NCBI GenBank assembly: GCA_963513935.1
Contig: OY740768.1
Span: 13,871,993-13,935,992 of the forward strand
Source: Aphrophora alni
Taxonomy: Eukaryota > Arthropoda > Insecta > Hemiptera > Aphrophoridae
Reading direction: 5' to 3'
Length of the DNA: 64,000 nucleotides
In this document: in pieces, positions 35,323 to 48,200 of the stretch
Numbering within the stretch: position 1 is the stretch's first letter
Layout of the letters: each line of letters begins with the position of its first letter
The notes under the pieces: generated by a model
Database searches by the model: none
What the model was told of the DNA's origin: nothing
The model's input: only the letters and a program-made list of their open reading frames with translations
Made by a program: the position numbers and the translations under genes

Positions 35323-36807
35323 CTGAAAAAGCAAACAAATTTTAGAAATATTTTGTAACATAACCCATCCAATGATAAAGGAAGATGTAATGTAATAAAA
35401 AACTTATGCATATTCTCACTAACTGAATATGCTCCTCCATGTAGAAGCAATACTCAACATTAATTTCACAATATTCAGTAACAATGGAGAGAAATGTCAC
35501 CTTCTAATAATCAAATTTATATTTAACCATTTAATATTTGAACATATTAAAACCTAAGGCCGAAAGTTACTCAGGGTTTAGTGGAGTAAAATTATAAATT
35601 TAAAGTACTAGGCCTGGCACATCCAAATTATTTTTGTTTGGATGGTTAAGATATTAAATAAACAGTTTCTTTCTGTAATGCAGGAAATTTCTGGTAAATA
35701 TAGATTATAACAACTAAAATTGCAAATTGAGTTTTTTAATCTTTTCTAAAAAACATCTCCGAGATCTAATGAAACTGATGCCAAAATGTTTGTTATAAGC
35801 TCTAGAACACATCTGAATGATTCATGTGTTGATTTGAGTTATTATTGTTTAAAAATAAAAACTGTAAAAATTTATTATTACAATTAAAAAGCTGTATCGT
35901 TACACATGATTGACGAAAATTGTTACAATTCGGAATTAATTTTGCTTACATCCAGTACACACAATACCTCAAATTTCAGATAAAAATATAGGACTTAATC
36001 TCTAAAAATTGCAATTAATACCTAAACTTCAGAGCTTTATAAAAGTATATCATTTTAATAAAAACTATTCTAACTAAGCTAAAATTTTATCTTTTTCTAT
36101 GTACTTTTCAGAAGGAAAAACAAAACAAATTTTTTTTGTCCTTATTATTTTTTTTTATTGTTCGTTTAATTATATTTTTTGAGATGAAAAAAAAATGTAT
36201 AAATTGTGATTTTTTAAATAAAAATAATAAGGTTGATAAAACATTAACATGGCTTTTCATTTAGCAGAAAGAAAGAGAGATATACTGGCCCACTGCATCT
36301 TGATTCAGTGGCTTCATGTTCTCATATTATAAATCTTGATATAAACAAATTTTTAATTTGTTTTAAAATTTCTAAGTAATTGTACAGAAAGGTTTTAAAA
36401 TTTCTTAAAAGACCAATACAAGTTTTGTGTCAAAATATTTATTTGTTAATTAATAATTATTGCACTTAACGCAAAAATTTTAATAGCCTATATCAGCATT
36501 TAAATATAGTATATTTAAAAAAAATTTTTGTCTTTACATCAACTATTTAAATTTTTATAAAATCGCATTCCAAAAATTTTTTGTCCCAAAAAAAAAATTA
36601 ACGAAATATTTAAAATTATTTCTTCATTTTACTATCTGAAAGTACATAACTAAAACTAGAGCAAACAGTAACAACAATTTTTATTTAAATGCTCATAACT
36701 TTAGCTTTTACTTCATCTAATTTAGTTTAAATATTATATTTTGTTGTTAAACTGTTAACAAATAACATATTTCTGCAGTGACACTAAAATGAGTTGTAGG
36801 TATTTAC

Positions 36808-37240
36808 CTTGATTTTGGGGTCAATAAGTTGTGAAATTTTCTCCAACATTAAACTATGAAAATGTGGATGAAACCTGTAGACTGAACCATCGACTCCGAC
36901 AGTGATGGGTGATGTTCCCACTCTGTTGATTAAGCAAGCTGTCCCTGCAGAAACTAAGTGTGCAGCTCGACGAGAAACACATTCACATATATATCTGACG
37001 TTAATACAATCTTGATCTGTAGCATGACCTAAGTCAAGTTCATTCAGGACTTGTCTGCATTTCCCATATGTACCTCGTTTATCATTTTCAATGTCGGAGA
37101 CATACTTTGTTAAGAAAGAGCCTCGTTTGTTCAGTTTAGTTGACCCCTTGCCTTCAAATATAATTTTATCCTTTGTGAATTTAGCAATAACTAAACGTGC
37201 CAATTCTCCCATGTACATGCCGGAAATCATTTTTTCAAAC
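36808..37240 (-). CDS. Hex-A: Hexokinase exon 7
   Basis: Residues 298 (split codon) to 442. Starts after TTTCTTTAG, completing a Leu, with FEKMISGMYMGELARL; Glu300 contacts the sugar. The large-domain region continues through CECVSRRAAHLVSAG and the nucleotide-contact motif VGVDGSVYRFHP. Ends ...IDPKIK at donor AAG|GTAAAT, phase 0. The open frame continues six codons into the intron; those are not coding. Confidence 0.98.
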
Positions 37241-38163
37241 CTAAAGAAACAATAAATTTTAGGTAAAACAAATGTAAAAAATCAGGGCAATAAAAATTAT
37301 ATACAAATTTAAGTATAAAAGATCATTTTTAATATCGGCAGTTGTGAAAATAGCATCCCCAGAGCCAATACTTCTCTTCACTATTTTAAATATGATACTT
37401 TTGATATCAGACCTCAGAGATTGGTGCTAAAAGAACAACAATACAGATGACCATGTACAATAAATCTTTCACTGTAATGGTATCACTTATGGAACTCTGT
37501 ATCAGTTTCTATCAAATCAAGGGAATCTGTATTTTCGAGGGTTAATTCATGCACTGTCTTACCAAAGGACTGATTATTGCTTGAGTTGTGATAAAATTAA
37601 TTTTGTTATACAAAATTTAAGGTGAATGAATGGTTTTAAATTTCTCTTCTTGAGTTCATCATATATGCAAGTAAAGAATATGTGTATATATTTTCCATAA
37701 TAGTTAAGTATTTTAATTTTGACATTATCTAAGTAGATGTTCAATGAGCACTGTGGTGAATGTGAACAATATAAACACTGAAACCCCTACAATTGCATTT
37801 AGAACGCAATTTGTTTGAGATTGGACGATTAGTTTTACTCCTAAATTTGTATCTAATTGGACAAAAATCTAACTTTTGGTGGGTTTATAACCCGATTCTA
37901 AACAAAATTATAATTAATGTGCATTTCAAGTTAAATGAGTTATTTGAAACACAACTTAGAAACCAATTTTTTTTTGGCTTTTTTGATTGTTAGTCTGGAA
38001 CCATTTTTAATACCATTATGATACAACTTTAGGACAGCTTGTGATAGGAAATAACCGTCTCCCATTTAGCTTCCTACACTATATTTCCTTATTTTATGAG
38101 GGTTGAAAAACCTGACCTTCTGCCAACCCCCTTCTTTAATAATAATAATACTTAAATACTTAC

Positions 38164-38353
38164 AGTTGTTTTCCAGGGTTGATGGAGTTCTTGTCAACAT
38201 CCTTATCATAGGCAGTACGGATAAAATCCAGTTCATGGTTGTCTCCCATTGCACCCCATTCTGTATTTACAATCATCAAGGGTTTGCTTTGATCACCTTC
38301 AAATAACTGTACCTTCTCAACACGCTCAGTATAGCAGGCATTGCATCCTGTGC
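38164..38353 (-). CDS. Hex-A: Hexokinase exon 6
   Basis: Residues 235-298. Completes Gly235 and continues TGCNACYTE, then [10 protein letters not shown] (sugar ligand Glu266) and NPGKQ. Acceptor GTTTTAG and donor ACT|GTAAGT (phase 2). An in-frame ATG upstream of the acceptor belongs to the intron. Confidence 0.98.
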
Positions 38354-40234
38354 CTAAAACATTAACAATGAACACAATCAGCATCAAACTAATCAATAAT
38401 ACATAATTTATTTTCCTTCATAATGTAAAAACATGAAAAATATGTAGATTTCATAAATCTTTTACACCTGAATATTTCAATAACCTTGCTCAACAAACTG
38501 CAGAATACTTCAATCATGCATTATACAAATCTTTGCAAATTAAATATTTATATTAAATTTTTAGTCATCAGAACTTCTCAGTGACCTAACTTGTCTTCCC
38601 TGCACTAAGAACTTTCAGTTTAACCATCTAACTTATAATCACTGAACTGTTACTATCATAATGAACACTATTTTCAATAGTTACTATTTTCCATATTGCA
38701 ACACCATTGGTATGGTAAAACCATGAAAATTACATAGGCCAGCTTATGGAAATTAGAAATTACATAAAATACAAAACTAGTTCATTTTATATGTGACCTC
38801 CACTCAATATGCGTGTCGATAATATGCAGTGGAAAATATATTTTCTAATGTGGTTCAAATTTATATATTTACACATCTTTGTGTATTATATATACATAAA
38901 TGTTAATGTATATTTCTGTGTCCTTTCATGTACATATAATGTATCTGTAAATTCCTCAAGATCTGTAAATCATCAAATTTACCACCATAGATTGGTAAAA
39001 GCCTGAATTATTTAAATTAGAAGCTGTTAGCAAAAGGTCTGGGTAATTATTGAAATTATAAAGCTTGGTTAATTTTAGAGGTAAAGATTTAAATGGACTT
39101 AAATAAAGTACTTGTGCAGTACAAAATTTAATTTTAAAATAAGACAATGTGAACAGAAATATAGATCTTAAATATAACACCTATAATTCAATAAAATAAT
39201 TCCAGTTAAATATTGACAGTTACCAAGATTGCTTGGTAAAAACCTGAAGTTAAAATAGTGTACTAATAATGTGATGTTGGTAAATATGACGGTTAAGAAA
39301 CATGTATGCAACTAAAGGTAAGCAAGACGGAAGTGAAGAATCATTCCAACATTTGTAGAATATAATATATAATATTTCATCTTGTTACAATCTAATCATC
39401 CTGGCCATTAGTTATCTCGAATTAAGTGATAATTTTTTGTTTGCTTTTAGTTTGAAAATTTAGCTTTACTTTAATTGAAAATTTTGATTGTTATTAAATG
39501 GGGAAAATGTCTCATAATTTTGGTGGCTATTATAACAGATATTAGAACAAAATATTGCTATTGTCTGATATTTTTCATTGCAGCAATTAAAACAGCTGTG
39601 TTATCTTTTCTTTGTTATTTCTCTCTCTGTATATGAAAATCTCAAACTTTGTTTCATCAATAATATGAAGAATTTATTTATTAAAATGCATGTGGTCATG
39701 AATAATTTTTTGTAAAAATGGAACTATTTTTTACATGAAAATGAATTTTTAAAAACTCACATTTTTTTATGGCGTGTATCAAGCACAACAATAACTAGGT
39801 AGGCTACCCAAAACTAGAAAAAGTAACCAACTTTAATTACTCAGATTATTATTATAAACTCTTAATTGTTATATATAAATATGTGTACTCTAAGTTTGAA
39901 CTATAAGTCTATCAACTATTGGTCTCTACATTCAAGGTGGTTCTCTGAATCAAATCAACTCAGAGTTTCTCAAATTCAAGTCTAACCACACACACACAGC
40001 TATTTAAACTTAATTATATTTTTTTAATTTCTGATTTCACTTAGCAGCATTCATATTTCACAACACAGAATGTATCTGTAATATGAATAGTAATTTTAAA
40101 AATAAAATTTTTCCAGCTTAACCCTTGAACGAGTACGGACGTCACATGACATCCTGAATTGTAGTGCCTATTTCAGTAAGGGTCTATGCATAAAACACAC
40201 CCTGGGGATTAAGAATAAAAATTACTATACTCAC

Positions 40235-40334
40235 CAACAATGACACCAACACGACAATTTGGGTTCTTCCAACAACACGACATTAATGTTCCAGTTGTAT
40301 CATTAAGGATACCACACACTTCAATCTCAATGTC
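40235..40334 (-). CDS. Hex-A: Hexokinase exon 5
   Basis: Residues 202-235. Begins [10 protein letters not shown] and carries [10 protein letters not shown], in which Asp213 is the catalytic base, then CRVGVIVG. Acceptor TTCCACAG (phase 0), donor GTTG|GTGAGT (phase 1). The Cys-rich stretch [10 protein letters not shown] is in the position where vertebrate enzymes have a short variable loop. Confidence 0.98.
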
Positions 40335-40589
40335 CTGTGGAACAAAATAATAGTGTAAGTAAAACGTATGACCTAGTATTATAAAAGTAAAATGAAGATT
40401 TTGTGAGTATAATTTTACAGAGAAATGAAAGAGTATTTATGAGTACAGTATAGGCTAATGTATCATTGGCAGCGGTAAGTGGTAAATGGTATCCAGATAC
40501 CTCCACTGTGAGACCTGCCATGGCATGTAAAAATATTTATGGGGATCAAAAATAATAGTCTAGAGATCAGTGGAATGACTGACATCTTG

Positions 40590-40990
40590 CAGTTACAAGA
40601 GTGATTGGTAGTGTCCCAGATCCAGCTTTGGATTGTTCACTTAACATCCTACCAATGCATGTGTTCATCAAGACAATCACTAAGAAATATCTCTGCCACT
40701 GTGAGGGACTATAAAAACATACACAGGATCATCTGGGACCCTCAAGAATAATATCTATGGTCTTAGAGAATCTTACGTCTTGTAGCGGGCTTCCACTGTG
40801 AGTCCGATGTTTATTAGGGACTCTAAATTTGAAACCATCTCTGAATACATGAAAGTACAGTACACCTGACCACGAGGAAGAGAAGAGAGTAGGTGACCAC
40901 TAATCAAAAGGAAGCTGGAGTTGTTTACTGATCATTCCAAAACTGAGGGTGAAGTGACACTTAGATAGGATCATGTTCTGCCGATGGGTA
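40590..40990 (+). pseudogene. Non-LTR retrotransposon remnant with RNase H fragment
   Basis: Within a hexokinase intron, on the opposite strand. One frame reads DPALDCSLNILPMHVFIK, which matches the 'TxALExLLxLPPLHLxI' thumb segment of Jockey/R1-like polymerases. About 290 nt later another frame reads KLELFTDHSKTEG, the start of the RNase H domain ('xIYTDGSKTExG') with Gly replaced by His after the catalytic Asp. Several stops and frameshifts separate the two blocks. Dead insertion. Confidence 0.65.
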
Positions 40991-41343
40991 TTTCACTCAG
41001 AAATTATAACTTCAATGGAAATCTAAGGTTTGGATACAATAATATGTAATGAATTTAAGCGAAAGTTAGTTTGAGATCACAGATGGGAAGTTTCAACAAT
41101 GTAATACTTATTTGTGTTTCAGAACATTTTATGATTAGAGGCAGATGAAATGAACGTGTAGATGTGTTGGGTAACAGAGCATCATAGTAACTGAACCATT
41201 TTGTGACATACCCAAGAAACTAGCAATGTTTGGACCCAGAAAAATCATAAATTTTGACTTAAACAAAAAGGTGTCAACCAATCTACAGAAAAATCTATAC
41301 AAATAAATCAATTAACTAAGTAAAGGATAGAAATTGTTCTTAC

Positions 41344-41559
41344 TCCTCTCCTTCTGATAGCATCCTCAAGATGAGAGACAACATCCTGACCAACAACTCC
41401 ACTGCAACTGAAACCTTTAGTCCAAGTCTTGAGAATGCCTTTAGTAAGTCCAACTTGCTCCAGTGGGAAACTGAAGGTGAAACCTAAGGGTAATCTCTCA
41501 GTAAAAACATCGTTTTCACTCATGAAGTTTGCCAGACATTCTGCAATATGATCAAAGAG
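41344..41559 (-). CDS. Hex-A: Hexokinase exon 4
   Basis: Residues 130-201, 72 whole codons with phase 0 at both ends. It starts [10 protein letters not shown] after GTGTTTCAG and contains [10 protein letters not shown] (sugar-binding Ser159) and [18 protein letters not shown] (Thr176 and Lys177 contact the sugar), ending IRRRG. Donor AGGA|GTAAGA. Confidence 0.98.
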
Positions 41560-42786
41560 CTGAAACACAAAAAGAAAGTAATGTTATGTTATTTACATTT
41601 TGTATTATATTTAATTAAGAAAATGGAATTGTGATATATAATATATTAAACAACTCTAGTGGCAACCTCTACATCAATAACAGAAAAGAAACAAGTGTAT
41701 TTAAATAATACATTTCAATAATTATATTGTAATTCTCAATTCTTCAAAATATCAAACTTAATTTAGTTTTTGTTTTGTAAAACATGTTAATAAAGACTTT
41801 GTTACTGAAATGTTATCTTCTTGAAAATTGTTTATTTATTGGATGTTAAGTTTAATCAAATATTCTCTCTCTTGTATTTTAGTACATAACTTACTAACAA
41901 AATCAAAAACTATCATTAATTTGTTTTCACAAGTAGTGTACAAGGACTTTGGTACTGGTACGTCATTCATACGCTAAACCTTTTAAATCTACAAAAAAAT
42001 ATAAAAATGGGCCTATTACCATGACATACACTATTGAAAAGTTTTAAAATACTGTTTTTTTCTTTTTCAATTTCTGCTACCACACTTGGTAATTTTGTGT
42101 GAGCACAAAATTATTTTCAAAATAATACCATTGTTCAAAATTTGTTTTCTATAAGTAAAATATTTTACTTGACCTCACAACTACTATATTAAAAAATCTT
42201 TCCAACATTTATAAAAACTTTAAATTTGAAAGTAGAGATATCGAGTTGATTGTCCAAATTTCCATCAAATTTGATTTGTATTAATTATATTAAAAGTACC
42301 AAAGAAGCTAATATGTAATTTTGAAAACAAAAACCTCCCTAAAAATGACTAAATAAAAACAATTTAAATCATAATAATCAATAAATTAATACAAACATAT
42401 GTACTGTCTTATAACATAAAAACGTTTAAAAAAACTGGATTTAAAATAATTTTTGTTTTTTTTAAATAATGTTGATTTTATTAATTTCGATAATATGAAA
42501 TATAATTTACAATGATAAATTAAATTAATAATCTTCAATTGAGTAATGCGCAATTATATTCTGAGAGGTTTAAATGTGTGATTTGCAAGTCATATATCAG
42601 ATATTATTAAAACTGGGTTGGGCTCAGTCTAGAAAAGATAAAGAATAAATACAATCTTGAATGAGTTCTAATTGTGCACAACCTATCTTTACCCACTTCA
42701 CCATTCTCTTTCCTGATTTTAAATTTAAGAACATTATGTAAAAGAATAACAGCTAATTAATAGTCAAAGTGAATAAATGAATTTAC

Positions 42787-42929
42787 CTGTTTTCCAGAGC
42801 CAGTCATGATATTTTGAGGAATAGCGTAGATTTTTGACTGCATTTCAAAGTGATGATTGTCATCGAGACGAATAATGAGGACACGGAAATTTGTTCCTCC
42901 CAGATCAAGTGCCAAAAACTTTCCACGTT
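42787..42929 (-). CDS. Hex-A: Hexokinase exon 3
   Basis: Residues 82-129. Completes a Glu and continues [19 protein letters not shown], the phosphate-binding loop of the actin/hexokinase fold. It ends IMTGSGKQ at donor ACAG|GTAAAT, phase 0. Acceptor ATTTATTTCAG. Confidence 0.98.
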
Positions 42930-43829
42930 CTGAAATAAATGATTCTTTGGTGAGTTAAATGTAAAAATACTAGCTCTCTACTTCATAAAACTGCCCATTT
43001 ACTCTAATTTGGAGTAATTTTTACCACTGAACATGTATATTAAGGAATATGTTAGTAAATACATTATTTTGAAATTTAAGGTTAACCGTTTTGGAAGTCG
43101 AACATGCAAAATACAAAAAATCAAACGTCTATATTCTACAATTAAGTTTACACTACTGATTTCAACCTGCGATGGTCATTTACAAGTGACAATCTAAATT
43201 TAAAATGGAAACAATACTTGGTATATAAACCAGAGAAGGTTAGGATAGGAGTAGGTAGGTGATTAAAGTTAACAAAGGTTAAGAACCGATGATAGCGTGT
43301 TAAATGAATACAGGTTAAATAGTTATATAAAAAATGAAAAAATAGACAAGTTGATGGGTGACATCATGTTACTTACCCAGTCTCATCATACAATATAATA
43401 CAAGCAGATCCCCAAAATGTAATAACCAATTTGTTGGTTTCTTGGGCGTTGTAGGAAATTCTATAGGTAGATGAAAGGGTCTTACCCAGTAGTGTAACTT
43501 TGTTTAAAACAATTACACAGGTTTTCTGAATCACTACTTTCTTGACATTGGCGAGCCTCATAAAATGTGTAAACACATCAATTAAAAAGTTTTCACTCAT
43601 TTCGCTTGTATCAGTATTTCGGCCGTGACGGGCTTCAAAGATGTACATACGTGAAGAAGATGCATACAATATTCACTATGCTTGTATTGGTGATGCGGCC
43701 TTCGTAACTACTGTATATGAATTTTGAAAATAACTTTGCTATATATCATATAACGGTAGAAATCTGACAATTTTTATCTAATTTAGTTGTTATAAGTTGA
43801 ATAATACACGAGATATGAACAAAAAAACT

Positions 43830-44100
43830 GATTAAATTGGCCTTCATTTTGACATTTTAAAATTGATTTTTTGGAATTTCAATAGGGCTCTACATGAGCC
43901 CACTCTAGTCACCTATAGATACCGAATTTCATGTTACTATCTTTAATTTAGTGACCGCTATCATGGTTATGTACAGACAACTAACGGACTACATTCCAAA
44001 ATCTTTTTTGGTGGTTTCCTGAGGTAAAGATCAATCACAAAATGGAGATGAACATTTTTTACAATGAACTAACTCTATACTTCTTATACTGGGTAAGTAA
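43830..44100 (+). repeat. Dispersed repeat family D, copy 2
   Basis: Counterpart of 11280-11520: CATTTTG, TTTAGTGACCGCTATCATGG, TATGTACAGACAAC, CCAAAATCTTTTTTGG, GTTTCCTGAGG and CTATACTTCTTATAC in the same order. It lies directly before repeat A copy 4, so D and A may be halves of one element. Confidence 0.6.
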
Positions 44101-44149
44101 AATAACATCTCATTTTCCTTAATAGATTGTGTTGGTTTTTACTTTGCCA

Positions 44150-44760
44150 CATAAACGTAGTATAGAGTAAAGTTATGTGGTAGGTCAAAAAATTGATGTC
44201 AAATTTTCGTGAATGTATCCGTTTTGAGGTCCCCTGAGTTGAAATAAGTGGTTTTTGGAATGATACCTGTATGGTATTAGTATAGCTCTACAGTCCAAAC
44301 ACAGGGTGCAATTTTTAATCAATTTTGGTTTATGGCTAAATTTTGGGACTTTTCAATTTTTTAAAACTAAAATTTGGGTGTATCTGTGATAATATAAACA
44401 ATAAATTATATATATACATATATTTAAATCCGCCTTAACTATATTGATCAAAATTTTCGAAGTGTTGATGGAGGTACTATAGACCCAAACAAATGTATTG
44501 GTCACCATCTCTCCAAAAATGATGGTTCGAGAGTTATCGGTAAAAAAAATCATAAAATCTGCCATGGTGTTCTTTCACAGATTGTGTTTGGACAAATTTC
44601 AGTGTAATATGAAGATTAATGACCCAAACTTGTATACTAAATCACGAGGAAAAAATATTATGATCAGGAATAATTCCTTGTTGTGCAAGAAAAATTGTTT
44701 GGGCAAATATCAACAATGAACTGCCACCATTAAAAATGTCTATTTTAACCAAATAGATAG
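44150..44760 (+). repeat. Dispersed repeat family A, copy 4
   Basis: The longest copy together with copy 1. Landmarks: AAAGTTATGTGG, AAAAAATTGATGTCAAATTT, CCGTTTTGAGGTCCCCTGA, GTGGTTTTTGGAATGATA, CTCTACAGTCCAA, GGTCACCATCTCTCCAAAA, ATGAAGATTAATGACCCAAA and CCACCATTAAAAATGTCTA. Confidence 0.65.
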
Positions 44761-45088
44761 GTTACTTCTTATGGCTCGCCTGTTCTATATCTAACATTTC
44801 TCTTAACTTAGTTTAATTTCCTTCAAAATTAAAACATTCTGTAGTTCACTCACCACTCATTCTTTAGTTAAACAGTTAACATATGTCATAAATACCATTC
44901 CCTGTAGTTATACATTATACATCCTTATAAAGGTTGGAAGCAGAAAGAAACATTGAAAGCAATACAGCATACAAAAATAGTGAAACCATTACTTTGCTTA
45001 AGATGTATTTTAAAAATAAAAACTAACAACTAATTCAAATTCAGGAATTTTAATCATTGACAAAACATTTTTAGTTATTAACACATAC

Positions 45089-45251
45089 CCTTGCCATTTG
45101 GTAAGTCTTGAACGAAAGTACAATAGCATTTTACTGTAGCTGAGCTGTTAGTATCTTTGTTTAAACCTTTTTCAATAGCGTAATCAAAGCGTGTTAATAA
45201 TTCCCGTAGCTGTTCATCTGTGAGAACGAGGTCTTGACACTGTTCCCGAAT
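45089..45251 (-). CDS. Hex-A: Hexokinase exon 2
   Basis: Residues 28-82. Reads IREQCQDLVLTDEQLRELL, the N-terminal helices, then SATVKCYCTFVQDLPNGK, the conserved strand before the phosphate loop. Acceptor TTGTTTTAG (phase 0) and donor AAGG|GTATGT (phase 1). Most family members have Phe-Pro where this protein has Tyr-Cys after VKC. Confidence 0.97.
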
Positions 45252-48200
45252 CTAAAACAAATCAAAAATGCACAAATTGATCATTTATTTATTAGGTTAG
45301 AGTTTAATAGGGAACATACCCTATTAGTTTAGATTTTGTATAGATAGGAGACACAGGCTTACCCTTAAAAATGATCCTAGGTATTACCTAATTAGTACAC
45401 AAGTAAGATAACACACAAAAACACTAAAGTTATGAAATATTTCGTAAACACTGTTCACTTTCTCAATCAGTACAGTATAAAAAGAAGAGTGAATTGTTTT
45501 TATCTAGAATGTGCTGAGTGTTGAACCACAGCTGATTTTTTTTAAACCCTGTTGGGAAAGGAAACAAAGGATGATTTATCTAAGATTAAGGTTAGGGGGT
45601 TCTCTAGATTTATTGACCCATTGATGAGCCAGTTCCCATCTTCTTAGTTCTGAGGGGTTACATTCTGAAGGGAGTGATTTTATGATTTCTGTCTTGAAGC
45701 AGTCATCAAAAGTGACAACGTTGTGGATTGTTGTATGTTGTGCAGTTGGTTTAAGAGAGTACTGGTACTGGTACAAACCTGATCCAAACAGCTGTCTGCA
45801 ATCTTACCACTTTCTTATTGAAATGTACAGATAAACTAACGTAAGAGGCACAATTTGTTCATAAAAATCCAATGTATTAAAACATGTTTTAAATTGTCAA
45901 TATTACCTAATAATATTATGAACAAGAATGAAAACCTTAAGTTAAGCTAAAGTAATTGAACACAGGAAATCGTTGAAAAGTTTTATGAATTATGAATTGG
46001 ACTTTACTTCAAAAGTTTCTGTTGTATAGGCCTACACATATTTAAAATGTTTTATAAAATCGTCAGGAGCTTACTCTAATGACTACAGGATTGACAATCC
46101 TGAGGGAACCTAGTTATACCTTTTTTCAAGTAGTCTTGTAGTAGGTACCTCGCTTTGATATTTCTTATCAGGTCTCTCTGACCAAATTTTGTTCTCTTCC
46201 GACCCTGATGCTATTAGAGTATTCAAGGGCTAGGGGTCATTATTTTAAACTGTTTTCTTCTTCTTCTTTTTTGTAAGGCGGTGATGACCGAGAGGCTTTT
46301 GCCTTTTAAACCAGGGAAAAAATTAAATTAAAAAGTAAGGTTGTCAAAAGTAAGATTTATGTACTTTTCATGATTTTCTAATCTCTGTATCATGGAGGTT
46401 CGGTGCGGCTGGTATGAAATCGTACCCGGCGCATTCCACACCCCAAGTGGCCAGTACAAAATCATACCGCTGAGTATTGCAATGGTATGATTTTAACTTC
46501 TGAGGATGTTATTTTAATTAATTTTATTTAGATATACCAGGGAACGTGTTAACTAACATTTACCAGTAAGTAACAATTCGATGAATAAATAAACTTCTTA
46601 ATGAAAACATTGTTCCGATAAAATTTAATTAATTTAAGTGTATGAGAATTAATAATTAAGATGAACACTGAAATTTTGGTGAATTTATAACAGGAGTTGT
46701 TTATGATTACAGTGAAAGGGCGATAAGAAACCCAAGGTTCTTGGTGGGGGGGGGGGGGCAATAGAAAAATAGTAATTAAATTACAGTATTATGAAAATAT
46801 ATTACATCACACAGAATTTTTCACAATGCAGTAATTCAGATGGTGTCTTTAAGCTAACTGTTGTATGGCCTTCATTCAACATTTTATTAGGGAACTGTTC
46901 AATATTTCTCTATAAGACTAGGTATTATTCTTATTGTTCTGGATTACCATAAGAATAATGTGTTTTATATACCAATATTATATATTTCTAACAAAGGATC
47001 CCGACTCTCTAAAAGTTAATTCTCTCTTAAGTAATAAATATAACTTCCAAATGTTCTGTCCAAGTGAGTGGTTCAACCCTATTTATGAAAATATCCTAAT
47101 TAATTAATATATCAAATATCTTCCATTGGTTTTATTAGTCAATATCTCGGCCCTAACAGATCTCATAATTATATGAAATAAATAATTATTCGAAGTTAAT
47201 ATCTTTAAATGCAAATTTTACAATTTTGTATGAACATATTTGAGCAAAAAATAGTATTTTGTCATCATTGTCATAGATTAAGCTGTAAAATGGTATGGTA
47301 CTAATTTCATGGTTACAGTAATTGCATAGCCTATTAAAAACATCTTCCATAAAAAATAATTTTACAAAATGTAAAAATTAAGGACTGATAATAACATTAT
47401 TAATAATTACATTATCAGGATAATCATGATTTTAAATCTAATTAATTAAAGTCGGATAAACAATACATATTCATTTATTATGGCAGTCATTAAACAGTTA
47501 AGTACCTTGAAGTAATAAAATTAATGTTATAGTGTGAGATAAGATGGTTATAGAATGTTTTGCCCTTAGAATGACATTGACTTCACTCCCTAACCCCCAA
47601 CTCCCTTTCATCTGACCCAGTTTAGGCCCAAGGATGTGACCTGCATTCAAGATTGATCTCAGATCAAATTAAAGGGAGTGAAAGGGGGAGAAAGGGTGTG
47701 TTTTCTGTGTGTAGGCCTAAATTAGTTTTGGCGAACCTTGATCAAAATATAAAATCATACAATATTATCAACAAATTCATCACATGTGTGGTAAATTCAA
47801 TCACTACTTGAAAATAAAAACTCAATTTTTCACAAAATTAAATGTTTCAGTAACCAAGATATTGTGTGTTGGTTGTTTACAGGTGTACAAGTTTAGAGGT
47901 GGAAAAACTTGGGTACATGTAATCAACTGAAAATGATGACTGAGACATTGAAACATCAAATATTTGTTGCTGAAATTTTTGTTTTTTCATTTGATGAATA
48001 TATGTTTAAAACTATACATTCAGATTGCTTAATTAATTTCTAAAGCTTAAACAAAAATTAATTTATTAATGAAATTCTAAATCTTATGGAAGTTTTCGTA
48101 CTTTTTTTATAAAATGTAAATGTTATAAAAGTTCTCCAAGTGCATGTACTGCAACATTTCTTTTCGTCTGTTTTTAAAGAACCAGATAAATTATGTAAAT

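Noticed and set aside
43373..43669. 98-codon minus-strand frame in hexokinase intron 2 as a coding exon
   Set aside because: It would join exon 3 in the wrong phase and reach a stop within eight codons. Only a different frame ending at the same donor is compatible, and that is listed as a speculative alternative start.
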